A DNA stretch of 64,000 nt from Xanthocytophaga agilis (GTDB lineage Bacteria > Bacteroidota > Bacteroidia > Cytophagales > 172606-1): positions 62,001-126,000 of the forward strand of contig NZ_JASJOU010000021.1 in NCBI RefSeq assembly GCF_030068605.1, given 5' to 3'. Of this stretch, positions 46,465 through 56,310 are shown piece by piece. The notes beneath the pieces were generated by a model. The model was not told the origin of the DNA. It searched no databases and saw only the letters and a program-made list of their open reading frames with translations. Both the position numbers and the translations under genes were made by a program. Position 1 is the stretch's first letter. Each line of letters opens with the position of its first letter.

Positions 46465-46480
46465 ATAAAGTGCACTTTAT
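46465..46480. promoter_or_regulatory. 16-bp perfect palindrome
   Basis: ATAAAGTGCACTTTAT reads the same on both strands, in a gene-free stretch between the iterons and the transposase relic. It could be an operator; no target gene is evident. Confidence 0.35.
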
Positions 46481-46799
46481 ATTAGATTGAAATAACAAAT
46501 CCAGGATAGGAGTGAATAGATAGGGCAGAGCCATTAATAAGCAGCCTATTTGAGAAGACTAATTTTGCAATCAACCTTGGATATTTATATTAAACTAAAC
46601 AGTCACTCTATGTAAACCCTGATCCCAAAACGTTTTATCAACAATAGTTTTATTATTCTGATAGGTCTTAAGTAAATCTAGTCCTTTACGAAAGAACTAT
46701 ACGCTTTATACTATAATTCTTAGTTTTAATATTTTTCACCTTGATTGCTTGTCATCGGAGAAAAAGCAAAAGGATTAGCAACAGAACAATCAACCTTTT

Positions 46800-47420
46800 A
46801 TCTTCTATAAGCATTGTAGATGAGTTGTTTCCGAATCAAAACCACACTTTTTCATGTTCTGGAGCAATACCTTAATATTCACCTACTACGTAGTAGATAG
46901 TACCCAATTCTTCGGAGGCCGTAATACCGATTGAAAACAAAATATCTTTTTATAGCGTTTGGGCTTTCGGTCTAATAATTGTTCTACCAATGGGGTCTGT
47001 CCATTGCATAAGATGAACAAATGATGTTTAACGCAGAAAAAACAATAACTGATCCAATAAACTTTCCTTACGACTGTTTGCCTACAAATTCCCGATCTGC
47101 AATTAATAGCGCTATCCGGTCTTTGCCTACCAAACCTGTGTATTTGCCAGCGAGCTTCTACAGAAGAATTCTCACTGCTGTTTTCAAACAACTTTCAGCA
47201 GAGTGGAATGACTACCTGTACAGTCTTTGCTGTTAGTATCAGGACCTGATATTTGTTAGAGTTTTATTCGGTTGTGTCTAAGTATAAGACTATTTTTTCT
47301 TTGGGAGTAAATAAGTATAGAAGCAGAGACACTTGATCATAATTAAGTCCGATATCTTTGAAAAAAGCCTAATCAATGGATTCATTACTTTGCTGATTAT
47401 TGAAATGAGTTGCTTACTGC
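46800..47420 (-). pseudogene. Degenerate IS4-type transposase
   Basis: On the minus strand, shifting between frames, the sequence spells YLFTPKEKIVLYLDTTE (first catalytic Asp), then NKYQVLILTAKTVQVVIPL, LAGKYTGLVGKDRIALLIADREFVGKQ (second Asp, the ADREF block typical of IS4-type enzymes), and downstream the relic of the C-terminal part. Several in-frame stops and shifts prevent expression, and no inverted repeats or target duplication were identified. Confidence 0.6.
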
Positions 47421-47883
47421 ACTAAGCTGTACTTTTGTACTCTTGAATTGAAAATGAGATTTTAAAAGAGATTAATCCGGGACCATGCGGTAGCCATAAA
47501 AGTGGTAACTAAGTACCTAAAATGCTAAATCAGACCAACAGGGCATATTAGTAGATCAAAAGAAGTAGAGTTGCTAATTAAGATATGTTCAAAATTAGAA
47601 AATGTGGATAATTAATATTAAGCCGATTGTTCCTCTATTATCTTTTAAAAAAGTTGCTGTTTGTGTTGAGAATAGCACGTTAAGTGATTGGTACGTATTG
47701 TAATTTGTAAGGTAGAGGTATCAGTGAAACTTTTATTTACCATTAGGGTATTGATCGAAGTATACCTACTTCGCAGTTCATTAGATCAAAGTGGAATCTG
47801 CTTTCGGCTGAGAATTATAATTTGTTGGTCTTGTTTCTTGAAGTGGAAGATGATTAAAATTTGTGGCTTTATTTTAGTTTTCT
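47421..47883. other. Intergenic before the second rep gene
   Basis: No full gene. A plus-strand frame near 47748-47858 (GIDRSIPTSQFIRSKWNLLS... to TAA) looks like a relic. The DnaA-box-like site at 47603 is listed separately. Confidence 0.35.
47603..47611 (-). promoter_or_regulatory. Perfect DnaA-box-like site
   Basis: TGTGGATAA, the reverse complement of the consensus TTATCCACA, at 384 bp before the second rep gene. A single 9-mer match in this AT-rich sequence can occur by chance, but plasmid origins often carry one DnaA box near the rep gene. Confidence 0.45.
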
Positions 47884-47913
47884 ACTACGACTACGAAATT
47901 TCGTAGTCGTAGT
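47884..47913. promoter_or_regulatory. 30-bp perfect palindrome upstream of second rep gene
   Basis: The arms are ACTACGACTACGAAA and TTTCGTAGTCGTAGT, 15 bp each with no loop. Within it, the CTACGA trinucleotide-like pattern is duplicated. It ends 81 bp before the ATG of the second rep gene. Looplessness and position suggest a dimer operator, for example for autorepression by Rep, rather than a terminator. Confidence 0.65.
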
Positions 47914-47994
47914 CGTTAATATTCTTGAAAAGAAACTTGTGCAAAAGACATAAATGTGACATTTTTGATATAAGTATTAAAGTTATATAAGTGT

Positions 47995-48801
47995 ATGGCA
48001 AAGATGAATACTAGCAAAAGGCAGAATAAAGCTCAGCAACTTCCCTTATTTTTACCCAAACAATCTATACAGGGTTCGGGTAGTGGAGAAATTGAAGGTA
48101 GTATAGATGACATTGATAGTGAAGAGATCAAACAGTTTAATAATTTGGTGATTGCACAACATGATATGAACCTATATGAAAGACGAATTTTTATATCAGT
48201 CCTTAAAAATTTGCCCGAGATAAATGCAGAAGATCCTATTCAAAAGGATAGCTTTTCAGTATGGGTCAATATTCACCAGCTTATAGGAGAAAGTGAATTA
48301 GCAGGACAATCTGCTTTTTCAGAACTGAAAAAGGCAACTCAGCTACTTATTAAGCATATATGCAAAATAGATATGGGTAATCGCGTTCTGCAAATCGCAT
48401 TACTCAGTTCGGCAGAATACTACAAACGAGAGGGAAAAATAGAACTTCGGTTTGATGTCAAATTATTACCATATCTACTACGTATTAAGAATGAATTTGA
48501 ACCTCAATATCTTTCTGAGTTAATGCAGTTTCAGAGTCGATATTCTCAATGTTTTTATGAATTGTTTAAGCGAGAATCTCGTAAGGGTTCTGTAGTTTAT
48601 ATAGAGTTAGTAAGACTGAGAACTTTATTAGGAATAGAAGAGATTTATGAACGTTATAATGATTTAAAACGAAAGGTAATCTATCAGGCCCAAAAAGATC
48701 TTGTACACTATGCGGATGTCGCATTCAGATTCGAAGAGAAAAAAGTAAAAGGAAAAGTTGAAGGTATCTATTTTTATTTAAATCAAATGTTAGGCGGATA
48801 A
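47995..48801 (+). CDS. Second replication initiator-like protein, Rep_3 (RepB-like) family
   Basis: A 268-residue protein with a low-complexity basic head (MAKMNTSKRQNKAQQLPLFLPK) and two winged helices typical of Rep_3 initiators: KQFNNLVIAQHDMNLYERRIFISVLKNLPE to LIKHICKIDM (first), and LSELMQFQSRYSQCFYELFKRE to LVRLRTLLGIEEIYERYNDLKRKVI (second, with the conserved YSxxxYELFK-type segment). The length fits plasmid Rep proteins. The 30-bp palindrome 81 bp upstream is a likely regulatory site. It shares the NNLVIA.....E.RIFIS pattern with the Rep at 43.0-44.2 kb, so two different initiators flank the iterons. Confidence 0.85.
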   Translation: MAKMNTSKRQNKAQQLPLFLPKQSIQGSGSGEIEGSIDDIDSEEIKQFNNLVIAQHDMNLYERRIFISVLKNLPEINAEDPIQKDSFSVWVNIHQLIGESELAGQSAFSELKKATQLLIKHICKIDMGNRVLQIALLSSAEYYKREGKIELRFDVKLLPYLLRIKNEFEPQYLSELMQFQSRYSQCFYELFKRESRKGSVVYIELVRLRTLLGIEEIYERYNDLKRKVIYQAQKDLVHYADVAFRFEEKKVKGKVEGIYFYLNQMLGG

Positions 48802-49264
48802 TTAATGAAAAGTTGACATATATTTACACTTCATTATTGTATAATTAATGGATTATGTGTATATGTCCCTTGTATTCATCGCCAAAGCTATGGACAAATT
48901 GGCTTATGATACCTAGGTAACACTAGATCATAGTCAGATGAGTCATTGAACCGAGATGCTGGGAGTTTTCGCGATGAATTACACAATTTCTATATTTAAA
49001 AGCTAAAGTTAGATCTAATGAAGGTTTATCTTTGTTCGATCTAATCAAGAAGCCTGTGAGGAAGTTATGCGGAATCAATCCAGCTTTGCTTATCTAGTTT
49101 ACTGATATTCAAGCTTATGCCCGCCAAGCGGAAGAGCTATTGCCATTTTTTAATACCGCAGATTTTTCTAGAGACTTAGCTGTGATTTATCCAGTCTCAA
49201 ATTTGAGTTAGTATCATTGCTCTCTTCATAGTATAGAGGCACTACTGTTACCTGGATTAGACAT
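48802..49264. pseudogene. Relic with one in-frame stop, unknown
   Basis: A plus-strand frame from about 49010 reads EGLSLFDLIKKPVRKLCGIN, meets TAG near 49098, and continues FTDIQAYARQAEELLPFFNT to a stop at about 49211. It looks like the remains of a gene, with no family recognised. The rest of the stretch is plain. Confidence 0.3.
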
Positions 49265-49906
49265 TCATCTGATGTTAGACAAGTAATAATGCCATAGCAT
49301 CATGCAGGCTATTGATCGGAACGGTTTCCATTTTTCACTAATTTTGAGAATTTCTTCTTTCGAAGCAGATGAAGCAAGTTGTTTCAGAGACTTTAATGCA
49401 TTGCTTGCTGCTAGATCACCCATCGGAAAAATATCTGCGCGTTTAAGTGCAAACATTAAATATACATCAATGGTCCAATTTCCAATGCCTTTCAAACCTA
49501 TAAGTGATTGACGCACCTGATTGTTGGACATTTTTGCAAATTGTTCAAGAAGAATCTTTTTGTCTTTGACTTCCTGAGCTAGACCTCTTATATAACCTAT
49601 TTTCTGCCGGCTGACAAAACAAGCTTTCATCTGTTCGTCAGTAAGGAGAAGAACAGTTTCCGGCATGATCCTCTGTGTTTTCTCCTTAAGTTTGTTTAAA
49701 GCAGCTAAGGCAGAGGCCAACGAAACTTGTTGCTCAAGGATAATATGTACAAGTGTTTCAAATGTATTTTCCCTTGTCCACATTGGAGGATAACCATTGA
49801 TATCCAAAATTGTTCTCAGATCCTTATCCTGATCTGCTAAGTACTCACATAGCTGGTGATAATTCTGAAGGTTGAAAGTTATTGATTCTTCTACAGAGGG
49901 TATCAT
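49265..49906 (-). CDS. DNA-3-methyladenine glycosylase-like (HhH-GPD)
   Basis: This 213-residue protein is an AlkA-like base excision glycosylase. The helix-hairpin-helix is at LIGLKGIGNWTIDVYLM (about 137-153), with the catalytic Asp in the following PMGDLAASNAL. The upstream helices TFETLVHIILEQQVSLASALAALNKLKEK are the family's conserved EQQ segment. It removes alkylated bases. It is transcribed alone, with no alkA/ada partner nearby. Confidence 0.9.
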   Translation of the reverse strand: MIPSVEESITFNLQNYHQLCEYLADQDKDLRTILDINGYPPMWTRENTFETLVHIILEQQVSLASALAALNKLKEKTQRIMPETVLLLTDEQMKACFVSRQKIGYIRGLAQEVKDKKILLEQFAKMSNNQVRQSLIGLKGIGNWTIDVYLMFALKRADIFPMGDLAASNALKSLKQLASSASKEEILKISEKWKPFRSIACMMLWHYYLSNIR

Positions 49907-50378
49907 TTTCTTTTGTAATCATTTTTATATGTATATTCCACAAAAAATAGTATAATGTACAGATTTAATAATAACAAAAGTGGATTTGGCTAAGTTCTCT
50001 TTTTTATTCTAGTCAAATTTTTACAACAAAAATGAAACACATGTATAAGTGGAAGATTAGTTCACTCTTTAGTCATGAGTGGATATCTGACTTATGACCA
50101 TAGCAATAGAAAATAGATGTAAAAAATAATAACATATATATGTAATAATATCATTCGTTTTGTAATTTATGTTATGTTAAGTAGAAAACGATAAGATAAA
50201 AATGTCGATGTTTCAGAATCATTTCTCAGTTCCTTTAAAAACTGCATGGGTGAAATATATCTTGTCAATCCACTTATCAAGTCGTCAGAGGACACTTTGA
50301 ATATATAGCTGGAAAATGGGCGAAAGCGTATAAATGCAGCAATTAGAATGGAGACTGCAAATTATTAGATTGTAATTG
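49907..50378. other. Intergenic, no gene seen
   Basis: A spacer of about 470 bp between the glycosylase and the AraC gene, both leftward, with a purine-rich stretch. Nothing identifiable. Confidence 0.3.
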
Positions 50379-51242
50379 TTAAAATTGGCGATTTGCTTTG
50401 TATTCTCCAGGCGTTTGACAGGTATTTTTTTTAAATATCCGGTAGAAATACGAGATAGTTTCAAATCCGGTCTCAGCAGCAATTTCAGAAAAGGGAAAAT
50501 CTGTAGTTATAAGTAGAAACTGCGCTCTTTCAATACGTTTTTGCTGAATATATGACAAAGGTCTCTCACCTGTATACTGGTAAAACAATCTCGAGAAATA
50601 ATCCGAATTAAGACTAACCCGTTCAGCCAGATCTTCTACTGTCAGTGGCAATTGCAGATGTGTCTGAATATAACGAATTGTCTGAAGAACCTTTGATGGT
50701 ATGTTGGCTGCATTAACCGGTTGGTAATTTTCTAGTCCCAAAAAACGGGCCAGAAACTGCAAAAGAATCCCTTGTGTTTCGACATAGGCACATAATGGTA
50801 ACAACTGATTCTTTTCCTGAAACCCCTTCAAAATAGGTTGTTTTTCGTATTCTTTCGGATTATCTGAACTTTGTAATCCCCGGTTTGGATTTAGCTTTAG
50901 TATTCGTTGAAAAAGGATATAATCTGTGTCAATGGCCGGAATCTTAAAAATTTTGCGGTTTGAGTCGAATAAAGATGTCCCATCAGCACTCTCTTCCATA
51001 AAATGCAAATAATACTGATTCAGATAGTTTGTACAAAAGTGATTACAAATTGTAAAGCTGGGAATCAAATACAAATACCCACTTTCAAGGGAATATTCCT
51101 TTGATGCATTAAAAACCGACCCTTCTCCCTGAACTATCAGATACAATCTGTAAAATGGACTAATAACATTTTGGTAGTTCCAGCTTTTATTCAATTTGAC
51201 ATAATCTGCATTTAGTAAAGAAAAGTTCGATTTCAAGGTCAT
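50379..51242 (-). CDS. AraC-family regulator, likely for the fucosidase gene
   Basis: A 287-residue protein with a ligand-binding N-terminus (YRLYLIVQGEGSVFNASKEYSLESGYLYLIP, a cupin-type segment) and the C-terminal double HTH: LTVEDLAERVSLNSDYFSRLFYQYTGERPLSYIQQKRIERAQ and FPFSEIAAETGFETISYFYRIFKKNTCQTPGEYK. It is divergent from the GH29 fucosidase gene, with 309 bp between, so it probably controls it in response to a sugar. Confidence 0.88.
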   Translation of the reverse strand: MTLKSNFSLLNADYVKLNKSWNYQNVISPFYRLYLIVQGEGSVFNASKEYSLESGYLYLIPSFTICNHFCTNYLNQYYLHFMEESADGTSLFDSNRKIFKIPAIDTDYILFQRILKLNPNRGLQSSDNPKEYEKQPILKGFQEKNQLLPLCAYVETQGILLQFLARFLGLENYQPVNAANIPSKVLQTIRYIQTHLQLPLTVEDLAERVSLNSDYFSRLFYQYTGERPLSYIQQKRIERAQFLLITTDFPFSEIAAETGFETISYFYRIFKKNTCQTPGEYKANRQF

Positions 51243-51551
51243 TTGTAACAGAAAGACAGTTTTAGAAACAGACTCATGTTTAGTAAAGATAAGTAGAAAG
51301 TCGGATTTGTATATAGTAATGTCTTATTTGTATACCAGAAAGCACCAAACCCCATCTATCTTTGTGAGAGTAAGTTGTCCTATGTCCAATCTCAAACAAT
51401 CCATAGGACGCACCTTTTGGTAAACTTGTCTTCTCCAACTGTCAGACCCTATGTCTGGTATGATCAAGAGAATACAGTATATATCATTATGTGAGAATAG
51501 TAGGACAGTAATTAAATAGTTTATATAGTTAAGAAGTTAATCATCTGGAAA
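51243..51551. promoter_or_regulatory. Divergent promoter region of AraC and GH29
   Basis: Shared regulatory region. No repeat matching a known AraC operator could be assigned by eye. AT-rich stretch CAGTATATATCATT (about 51475-51490) is a plausible promoter feature. Confidence 0.35.
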
Positions 51552-53192
51552 ATGAAACGAAGAAGTGTCATTAAAAAACTGTCAGGAATAGTTCCCTTTA
51601 TAGGAATGGCTCAGCCTCTTCAGGTTAAAGCAACGAATCTATTGCAAAAAGATTCTATTGCGAAAGGACCTTTTAAACCAAATTGGGAGTCTCTGCAACA
51701 ATACAAAGTACCCAAATGGTACACTGATGCAAAGTTTGGCATATGGGCTCACTGGGGTCCACAATGTCAACCAGAAGCTGGAGACTGGTATGCAAGAGAA
51801 ATGTATATGGAAGGTACCTATAAATATAAATTTCATCTGGAAAAATATGGACACCCTTCCAAGTTTGGATTCAAGGATGTAATTCATGAATGGAAAGCTG
51901 AAAATTGGGATCCTGAAGCGCTTATGAAGTTGTATAAACAAGCGGGAGCACAATACTTTGTTGCCCTGGCAAATCACCATGATAATCTGGATTTGTTTAA
52001 AAGTAAATATCAATCATGGAATTCACTAAAAGTTGGTCCAAAGAGAGATATCATTGGTGAATGGGAGAAGGCAGCCCGCAAAGCTGGCTTGTACTTTGGA
52101 GTCAGCGTCCATGCGGCCCATGCCTGGAGCTGGTTTGAAACGACACAGCGTTCCGATAAGTCCGGGCCTTATGCAGGAGTAGCCTATGATGGAAAGCTTT
52201 CGGCTGAAGAAGGAAAAGGAAAATGGTGGCAAGGATTAGACCCTCAGGAATTATATGCCCAGAATCACCCTTTAAGTGTAAACAGTCTGGATAATGGTCA
52301 AATCCATAAGCAATGGAATTGGGGAAACGGAGTGTCTGTGCCGAATAAAGCATACTGTGAAAAATTCTTTCTGAGAACTATCGATCTGATTGATAACTAT
52401 TCTCCGGATCTGGTTTATTTCGATGACACCGTTTTGCCTCTTTGGCCTATCAGTGACGCTGGGTTACGAATTGCCGCGCACCTATATAACAAAAGTATCC
52501 ACGAAAAAGGATCTTTGCAGGCAGTTATCAACGGGAAGATCCTTGATGAAAAACAACGCCAGTGTATGGTTTGGGATATAGAACGAGGTCAGAGCAATAC
52601 CATAGAGCGTTTTAGCTGGCAGACTGATACGTGTATTGGAGGATGGCATTATGATAGATCTTTATATGAAAGGCATGGTTATAAAAGTGCCCGTACAGTT
52701 ATCCATACATTAATAGATGTAGTTAGTAAAAATGGTAACCTTTTATTAAGTGTTCCTATTCGTGGAGACGGTACAATTGACTCAGATGAACGGGCAATAG
52801 TAGAAGAGATAGGGCAATGGATGCAGAAGAACAGTGAATCTATTTACCAAACTAAGCCTTGGAAGATTTTTGGAGAAGGACCAGCTATGGATCAGGCGGC
52901 GCCCCTCAATGCTCAGGGATTCAATGAGGGCAAAGGTAAACCTTTCACTAGTGAAGATGTCCGTTTTGCTATCAAAGGAGATATTCTCTATGCAACTCTT
53001 CTAGGCTGGCCTCAGACAGGAAAAGTCTCAATCAAAAGCCTTATACCCTCTGCATTCAGACAAATACAAAAAATCACCTTGATAGGTACAGGGGAAGAAC
53101 TTGTATTTGAACAAAATCAGGATGGGACACATATAACTTTTCCTGAATCAAAGCCTGATTTATCCTATGCGAATGTATTGAAGATAAGTTAA
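51552..53192 (+). CDS. Alpha-L-fucosidase-like, glycoside hydrolase family 29
   Basis: A 546-residue protein with a basic N-terminus (MKRRSVIKKLSGIVPF, possibly a Tat-like or lipoprotein-free signal). The GH29 TIM barrel is seen from WYTDAKFGIWAHWGP (about 56-70), AGAQYFVALANHHDN (about 131-145) and GLYFGVSVHA. The nucleophile is Asp291 in LVYFDDTVLP; the family usually has WFDG there. The C-terminal region has a beta-sandwich. GH29 enzymes remove terminal fucose from glycans. Confidence 0.9.
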   Translation: MKRRSVIKKLSGIVPFIGMAQPLQVKATNLLQKDSIAKGPFKPNWESLQQYKVPKWYTDAKFGIWAHWGPQCQPEAGDWYAREMYMEGTYKYKFHLEKYGHPSKFGFKDVIHEWKAENWDPEALMKLYKQAGAQYFVALANHHDNLDLFKSKYQSWNSLKVGPKRDIIGEWEKAARKAGLYFGVSVHAAHAWSWFETTQRSDKSGPYAGVAYDGKLSAEEGKGKWWQGLDPQELYAQNHPLSVNSLDNGQIHKQWNWGNGVSVPNKAYCEKFFLRTIDLIDNYSPDLVYFDDTVLPLWPISDAGLRIAAHLYNKSIHEKGSLQAVINGKILDEKQRQCMVWDIERGQSNTIERFSWQTDTCIGGWHYDRSLYERHGYKSARTVIHTLIDVVSKNGNLLLSVPIRGDGTIDSDERAIVEEIGQWMQKNSESIYQTKPWKIFGEGPAMDQAAPLNAQGFNEGKGKPFTSEDVRFAIKGDILYATLLGWPQTGKVSIKSLIPSAFRQIQKITLIGTGEELVFEQNQDGTHITFPESKPDLSYANVLKIS

Positions 53193-53488
53193 CCGTGATT
53201 TAATCTTGTTATTTTCTGCTAGCAACAAAAATAGTTACTGGACGAAAAGAACAAGGTTATCCAAACAGAAGAACCAGATTCTATACACTTTAGATCCATT
53301 TCAGACCCTGTTCAAGAGTTGAAAAAATAACTCGCTGGGTTTGAATACTTAGCTTCGGTATAAGTTATAAGGAACTTCGTTGATGGACTTGTTAGCTGCT
53401 AAACTACCAACTATATTTATCAGTTAAATGGCAAAACATTTCACCACCATACTGGATAAATCACTTTAACCCAAATCTTCTCAAAGTC
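53193..53488. other. Intergenic, no gene seen
   Basis: Short spacer between GH29 and the SnoaL-like gene, on the same strand. No hairpin of note. Confidence 0.3.
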
Positions 53489-53992
53489 ATGAAACTAACA
53501 CCTTTCAGAATTATTGTATCCCTTTTGATATTACTATCTGCTTTTCAGGTGCAGGCACAGACTCCTGTAACCAGTGCAGCCGATCCCGAAAAATTATTTA
53601 CCAGTTCTGACACCAGATTACACAAAAACAAACAGGTCGTCTATCATATAGTAAAAGACCTGTTGGAATGTAATCATTGGGAGCTTGCAGACAAATACAT
53701 CGCAGAAGATTACATACAGCACAATCCGAATGCAGCTAATGGCAGAGAAGCAGTAGTGAAATTTTTCACCAACGTTTTAAAGGTGAAACCCTCTCCTATA
53801 CCTGACAAAATGAAAAGTAAAGTAGTATCTGTGGTTGCAGAAGGAGATCTGGTAACTGTAGCCTTTGTTAAAGAAGAAAAGAATCCAAACGATCCTGGCA
53901 AGACCTACACCACTACCTGGTTTGACCAGTGGCGTATAGTAAATGGCAAAGCGGTAGAGCATTGGGATGGGGCAACATTATTTGCCAAGTAA
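53489..53992 (+). CDS. Secreted SnoaL-like protein
   Basis: A 167-residue protein with a signal peptide (about 1-24, ending QVQAQ) and a SnoaL-like NTF2-fold domain: VVYHIVKDLLECNHWELADKYIAEDYIQHNPNAANGREAVVKFF and the strands VVAEGDLVTVAFV, TYTTTWFDQWRIVNGKAVEHWDG. Such domains act as isomerases/cyclases or as ligand carriers. The role here is unknown. The domain is complete. Confidence 0.88.
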   Translation: MKLTPFRIIVSLLILLSAFQVQAQTPVTSAADPEKLFTSSDTRLHKNKQVVYHIVKDLLECNHWELADKYIAEDYIQHNPNAANGREAVVKFFTNVLKVKPSPIPDKMKSKVVSVVAEGDLVTVAFVKEEKNPNDPGKTYTTTWFDQWRIVNGKAVEHWDGATLFAK

Positions 53993-54204
53993 AACATAAG
54001 TTAGAACCAGAGAAAGCTATACATCTACAGTACAGCTATTTACTATTTAGCGAAAAAGTCTGTCTACATATACTTACTCTGTTTCTAATTGTGTTGGTAA
54101 GCACTCAGTAATATATGTTGATTATTCTTGAACAATTCACATACCTTACTGATTACTTTCTCTTATCATTAGCTTGTTTTTATCCACTACCTTTCAAAAC
54201 ACTT

Positions 54205-56310
54205 TTAGAAAAATAATTCATTTTCACCAAGAAAGCTTCCTATCATACGTATCAGCTCGCTTCCAAAGTCTGTTGCCTTTAGCTGACCAAAATTTTTTAT
54301 TTGTGATAACTGACTTAATGATCGGGGTAGTTTCTTGGAAATTTCTCGTAAAACTGAATCTGACAGTATAGTATATTCTGGTACATCTCGTTGTAATGCT
54401 ATTTCTTTACGCCAACTAACCAATTGTTCATAAAGGACAGGATTTGTAATTTCGACTTCCTTAGGCTGCGTTTTTTGTGCAGAGTTATGTGATACAGGTT
54501 GATAGGTAATAACTATCTGCTTTACTGCATCCAAAATATTCTTAAAGGAGGATGCAGCTGGCAAGTGAGTAAATGCTGTTATCTTTTCATCCAGGGCAAC
54601 CAATAAGTGATTCATAACCGGGTATATATCCAAAGAAAGGTCGTCCAGACTCTGGTCTGCATACATCTCATGAACTATTTGCCTTAACATAGTAACTTTT
54701 GCCAGGAAATACGCTGCTGCTTTTCGTAGGCGATTCAGAATAACTTCTGACTGCCAAATAGTAGCATAACTGGGATCAGCAAGTAGAATTGACAAATCCT
54801 GTTTGACAAATTTGTTAGCCACCTGTATAACCTCCTGATTTAGTGTTTTATTTGCATTTGTTGCTTTACTCTCAGAGAGATCATTTTCAATTAAAATACT
54901 TTGAAACAGTTTAAACGATTGGCTTATAAGCGAAAAATCAAATAAGTCGATCAACTGTTGCTTGTCTGTTTCAGTGATAACTTTATCTAAAAAATCCATA
55001 TCCGGCTTTTCATCCAGCGCTTTCTTCATAAAACGGACAATGAGTGGATCACAGATTATATTCTGCTGCCGAACAGGATCTTTCAAAATGAGACCTTCCA
55101 AACTTCGGCAACGGCTAAGTGCCACATACGTTTGACCATGAGCAAAGGCGGAATTGACATCGATGACTGCCTTTTCAAAGCTTAGCCCCTGACTTTTATG
55201 AATAGTAATAGCCCATGAAAGCCGTAAAGGAAACTGGGTAAATGAACCAGTATTAGACTCATTAATCTGACCTTCTGTTTCCGAGAGTGAATATTTCACA
55301 TTGTGCCATATTTCCGGATTGACAATAAATTCTGAACCATCATCCAGAAAAGTTATCCAGATACGTCCCTGCTCAATACGGGCAATACGACCAGACCGGC
55401 CATTATAATATTGCCTTTTTCCAGATGTGTCATTTTTGATGAACATAACATGAGCTCCTTCTTTGAGCACCAACTCCTCTTCCGCTGGATAAGCTTCTCT
55501 GGGAAAATCTCCTGTAATGACTGCCTTAAAAATGTGTGCTTCCCCTTCTAATTCTTCCAATCGCATCTGGTTAATATCACTTACCAGTTTATTGTGGGTA
55601 GAAAGAGTAATGTGGTCTTTTACCTGATCAGCATTGAGTGTAGCAGAATACCGAGTATTCAACACGGCGAGTAAATCGGTAGAAACATTCCCGCTTCGGA
55701 TACTATTGAGAATTTCAATAAAGGCCGGATTATTTTGTCTATATACCTTGTCTAACTCAAAGGTTAAAAAAGGAGATTGTTTAAAAATACGGCTATTAAA
55801 AAAATAGGGACCTTCATAAAACGATGACAATACCGGCCAGTCATTCTGGTAAACAGGTGGTAACTGATAGGGATCTCCTATCATTAACAGCTGAACACCA
55901 CCAAAGGGTCTGGTAGAGCCTCTCACCTGACAAAGGACAGAGTGTATATAATCCAGTATATCCGCTCTGACCATACTTATTTCATCAATGATAAGCAAGT
56001 CCAGACATTTCAATAACTTTGCCTTTTCCTGATTAATCTGTTTGATTGAAGTTGTAGTAAAGGCTTTTTCCTGATTGGAAGGCAGTAACGGACCAAAAGG
56101 AACTTGAAAGAAGGAATGTAATGTTACCCCACCTGCATTAATAGCTGCAATAGCAGTCGGTGCGACAACTGCCATACTTTTTGATACATTTGCCCGGATG
56201 TGATGTAGAAAAGTAGTTTTGCCACTACCAGCCTTACCCGTTAGGAAAATAGGTTGGTCTGTATTTTCAATAAATCTGAGAATAAGTTCATGAATCTGAT
56301 CTAATATCAT
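54205..56310 (-). CDS. PIF1-like helicase with C-terminal HRDC domain
   Basis: A 701-residue ATP-dependent helicase. Walker A is GKAGSGKT (residues 25-32), motif Ia PTAIAAINAGG, Walker B LLIIDEIS (about 107-114), motif III GDPYQLPP and the C-terminal motifs SWAITIHKSQGLSFEKAVID and TYVALSRCRSLEGLIL. The last 80 residues (LYEQLVSWRKEIALQRDVPEYTILSDSVLREISKKLPRSLSQL, then LIRMIGSFLG) form an HRDC domain, as in RecQ proteins, which aids nucleic-acid binding. PIF1-type enzymes unwind DNA at forks and G-quadruplexes. It stands alone. Confidence 0.92.
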   Translation of the reverse strand: MILDQIHELILRFIENTDQPIFLTGKAGSGKTTFLHHIRANVSKSMAVVAPTAIAAINAGGVTLHSFFQVPFGPLLPSNQEKAFTTTSIKQINQEKAKLLKCLDLLIIDEISMVRADILDYIHSVLCQVRGSTRPFGGVQLLMIGDPYQLPPVYQNDWPVLSSFYEGPYFFNSRIFKQSPFLTFELDKVYRQNNPAFIEILNSIRSGNVSTDLLAVLNTRYSATLNADQVKDHITLSTHNKLVSDINQMRLEELEGEAHIFKAVITGDFPREAYPAEEELVLKEGAHVMFIKNDTSGKRQYYNGRSGRIARIEQGRIWITFLDDGSEFIVNPEIWHNVKYSLSETEGQINESNTGSFTQFPLRLSWAITIHKSQGLSFEKAVIDVNSAFAHGQTYVALSRCRSLEGLILKDPVRQQNIICDPLIVRFMKKALDEKPDMDFLDKVITETDKQQLIDLFDFSLISQSFKLFQSILIENDLSESKATNANKTLNQEVIQVANKFVKQDLSILLADPSYATIWQSEVILNRLRKAAAYFLAKVTMLRQIVHEMYADQSLDDLSLDIYPVMNHLLVALDEKITAFTHLPAASSFKNILDAVKQIVITYQPVSHNSAQKTQPKEVEITNPVLYEQLVSWRKEIALQRDVPEYTILSDSVLREISKKLPRSLSQLSQIKNFGQLKATDFGSELIRMIGSFLGENELFF

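Noticed and set aside
47688-47906. Plus-strand 72-codon frame before the second rep gene
   Set aside because: The residues are dominated by I, C, L and F with no pattern, and it runs into the 30-bp palindrome.
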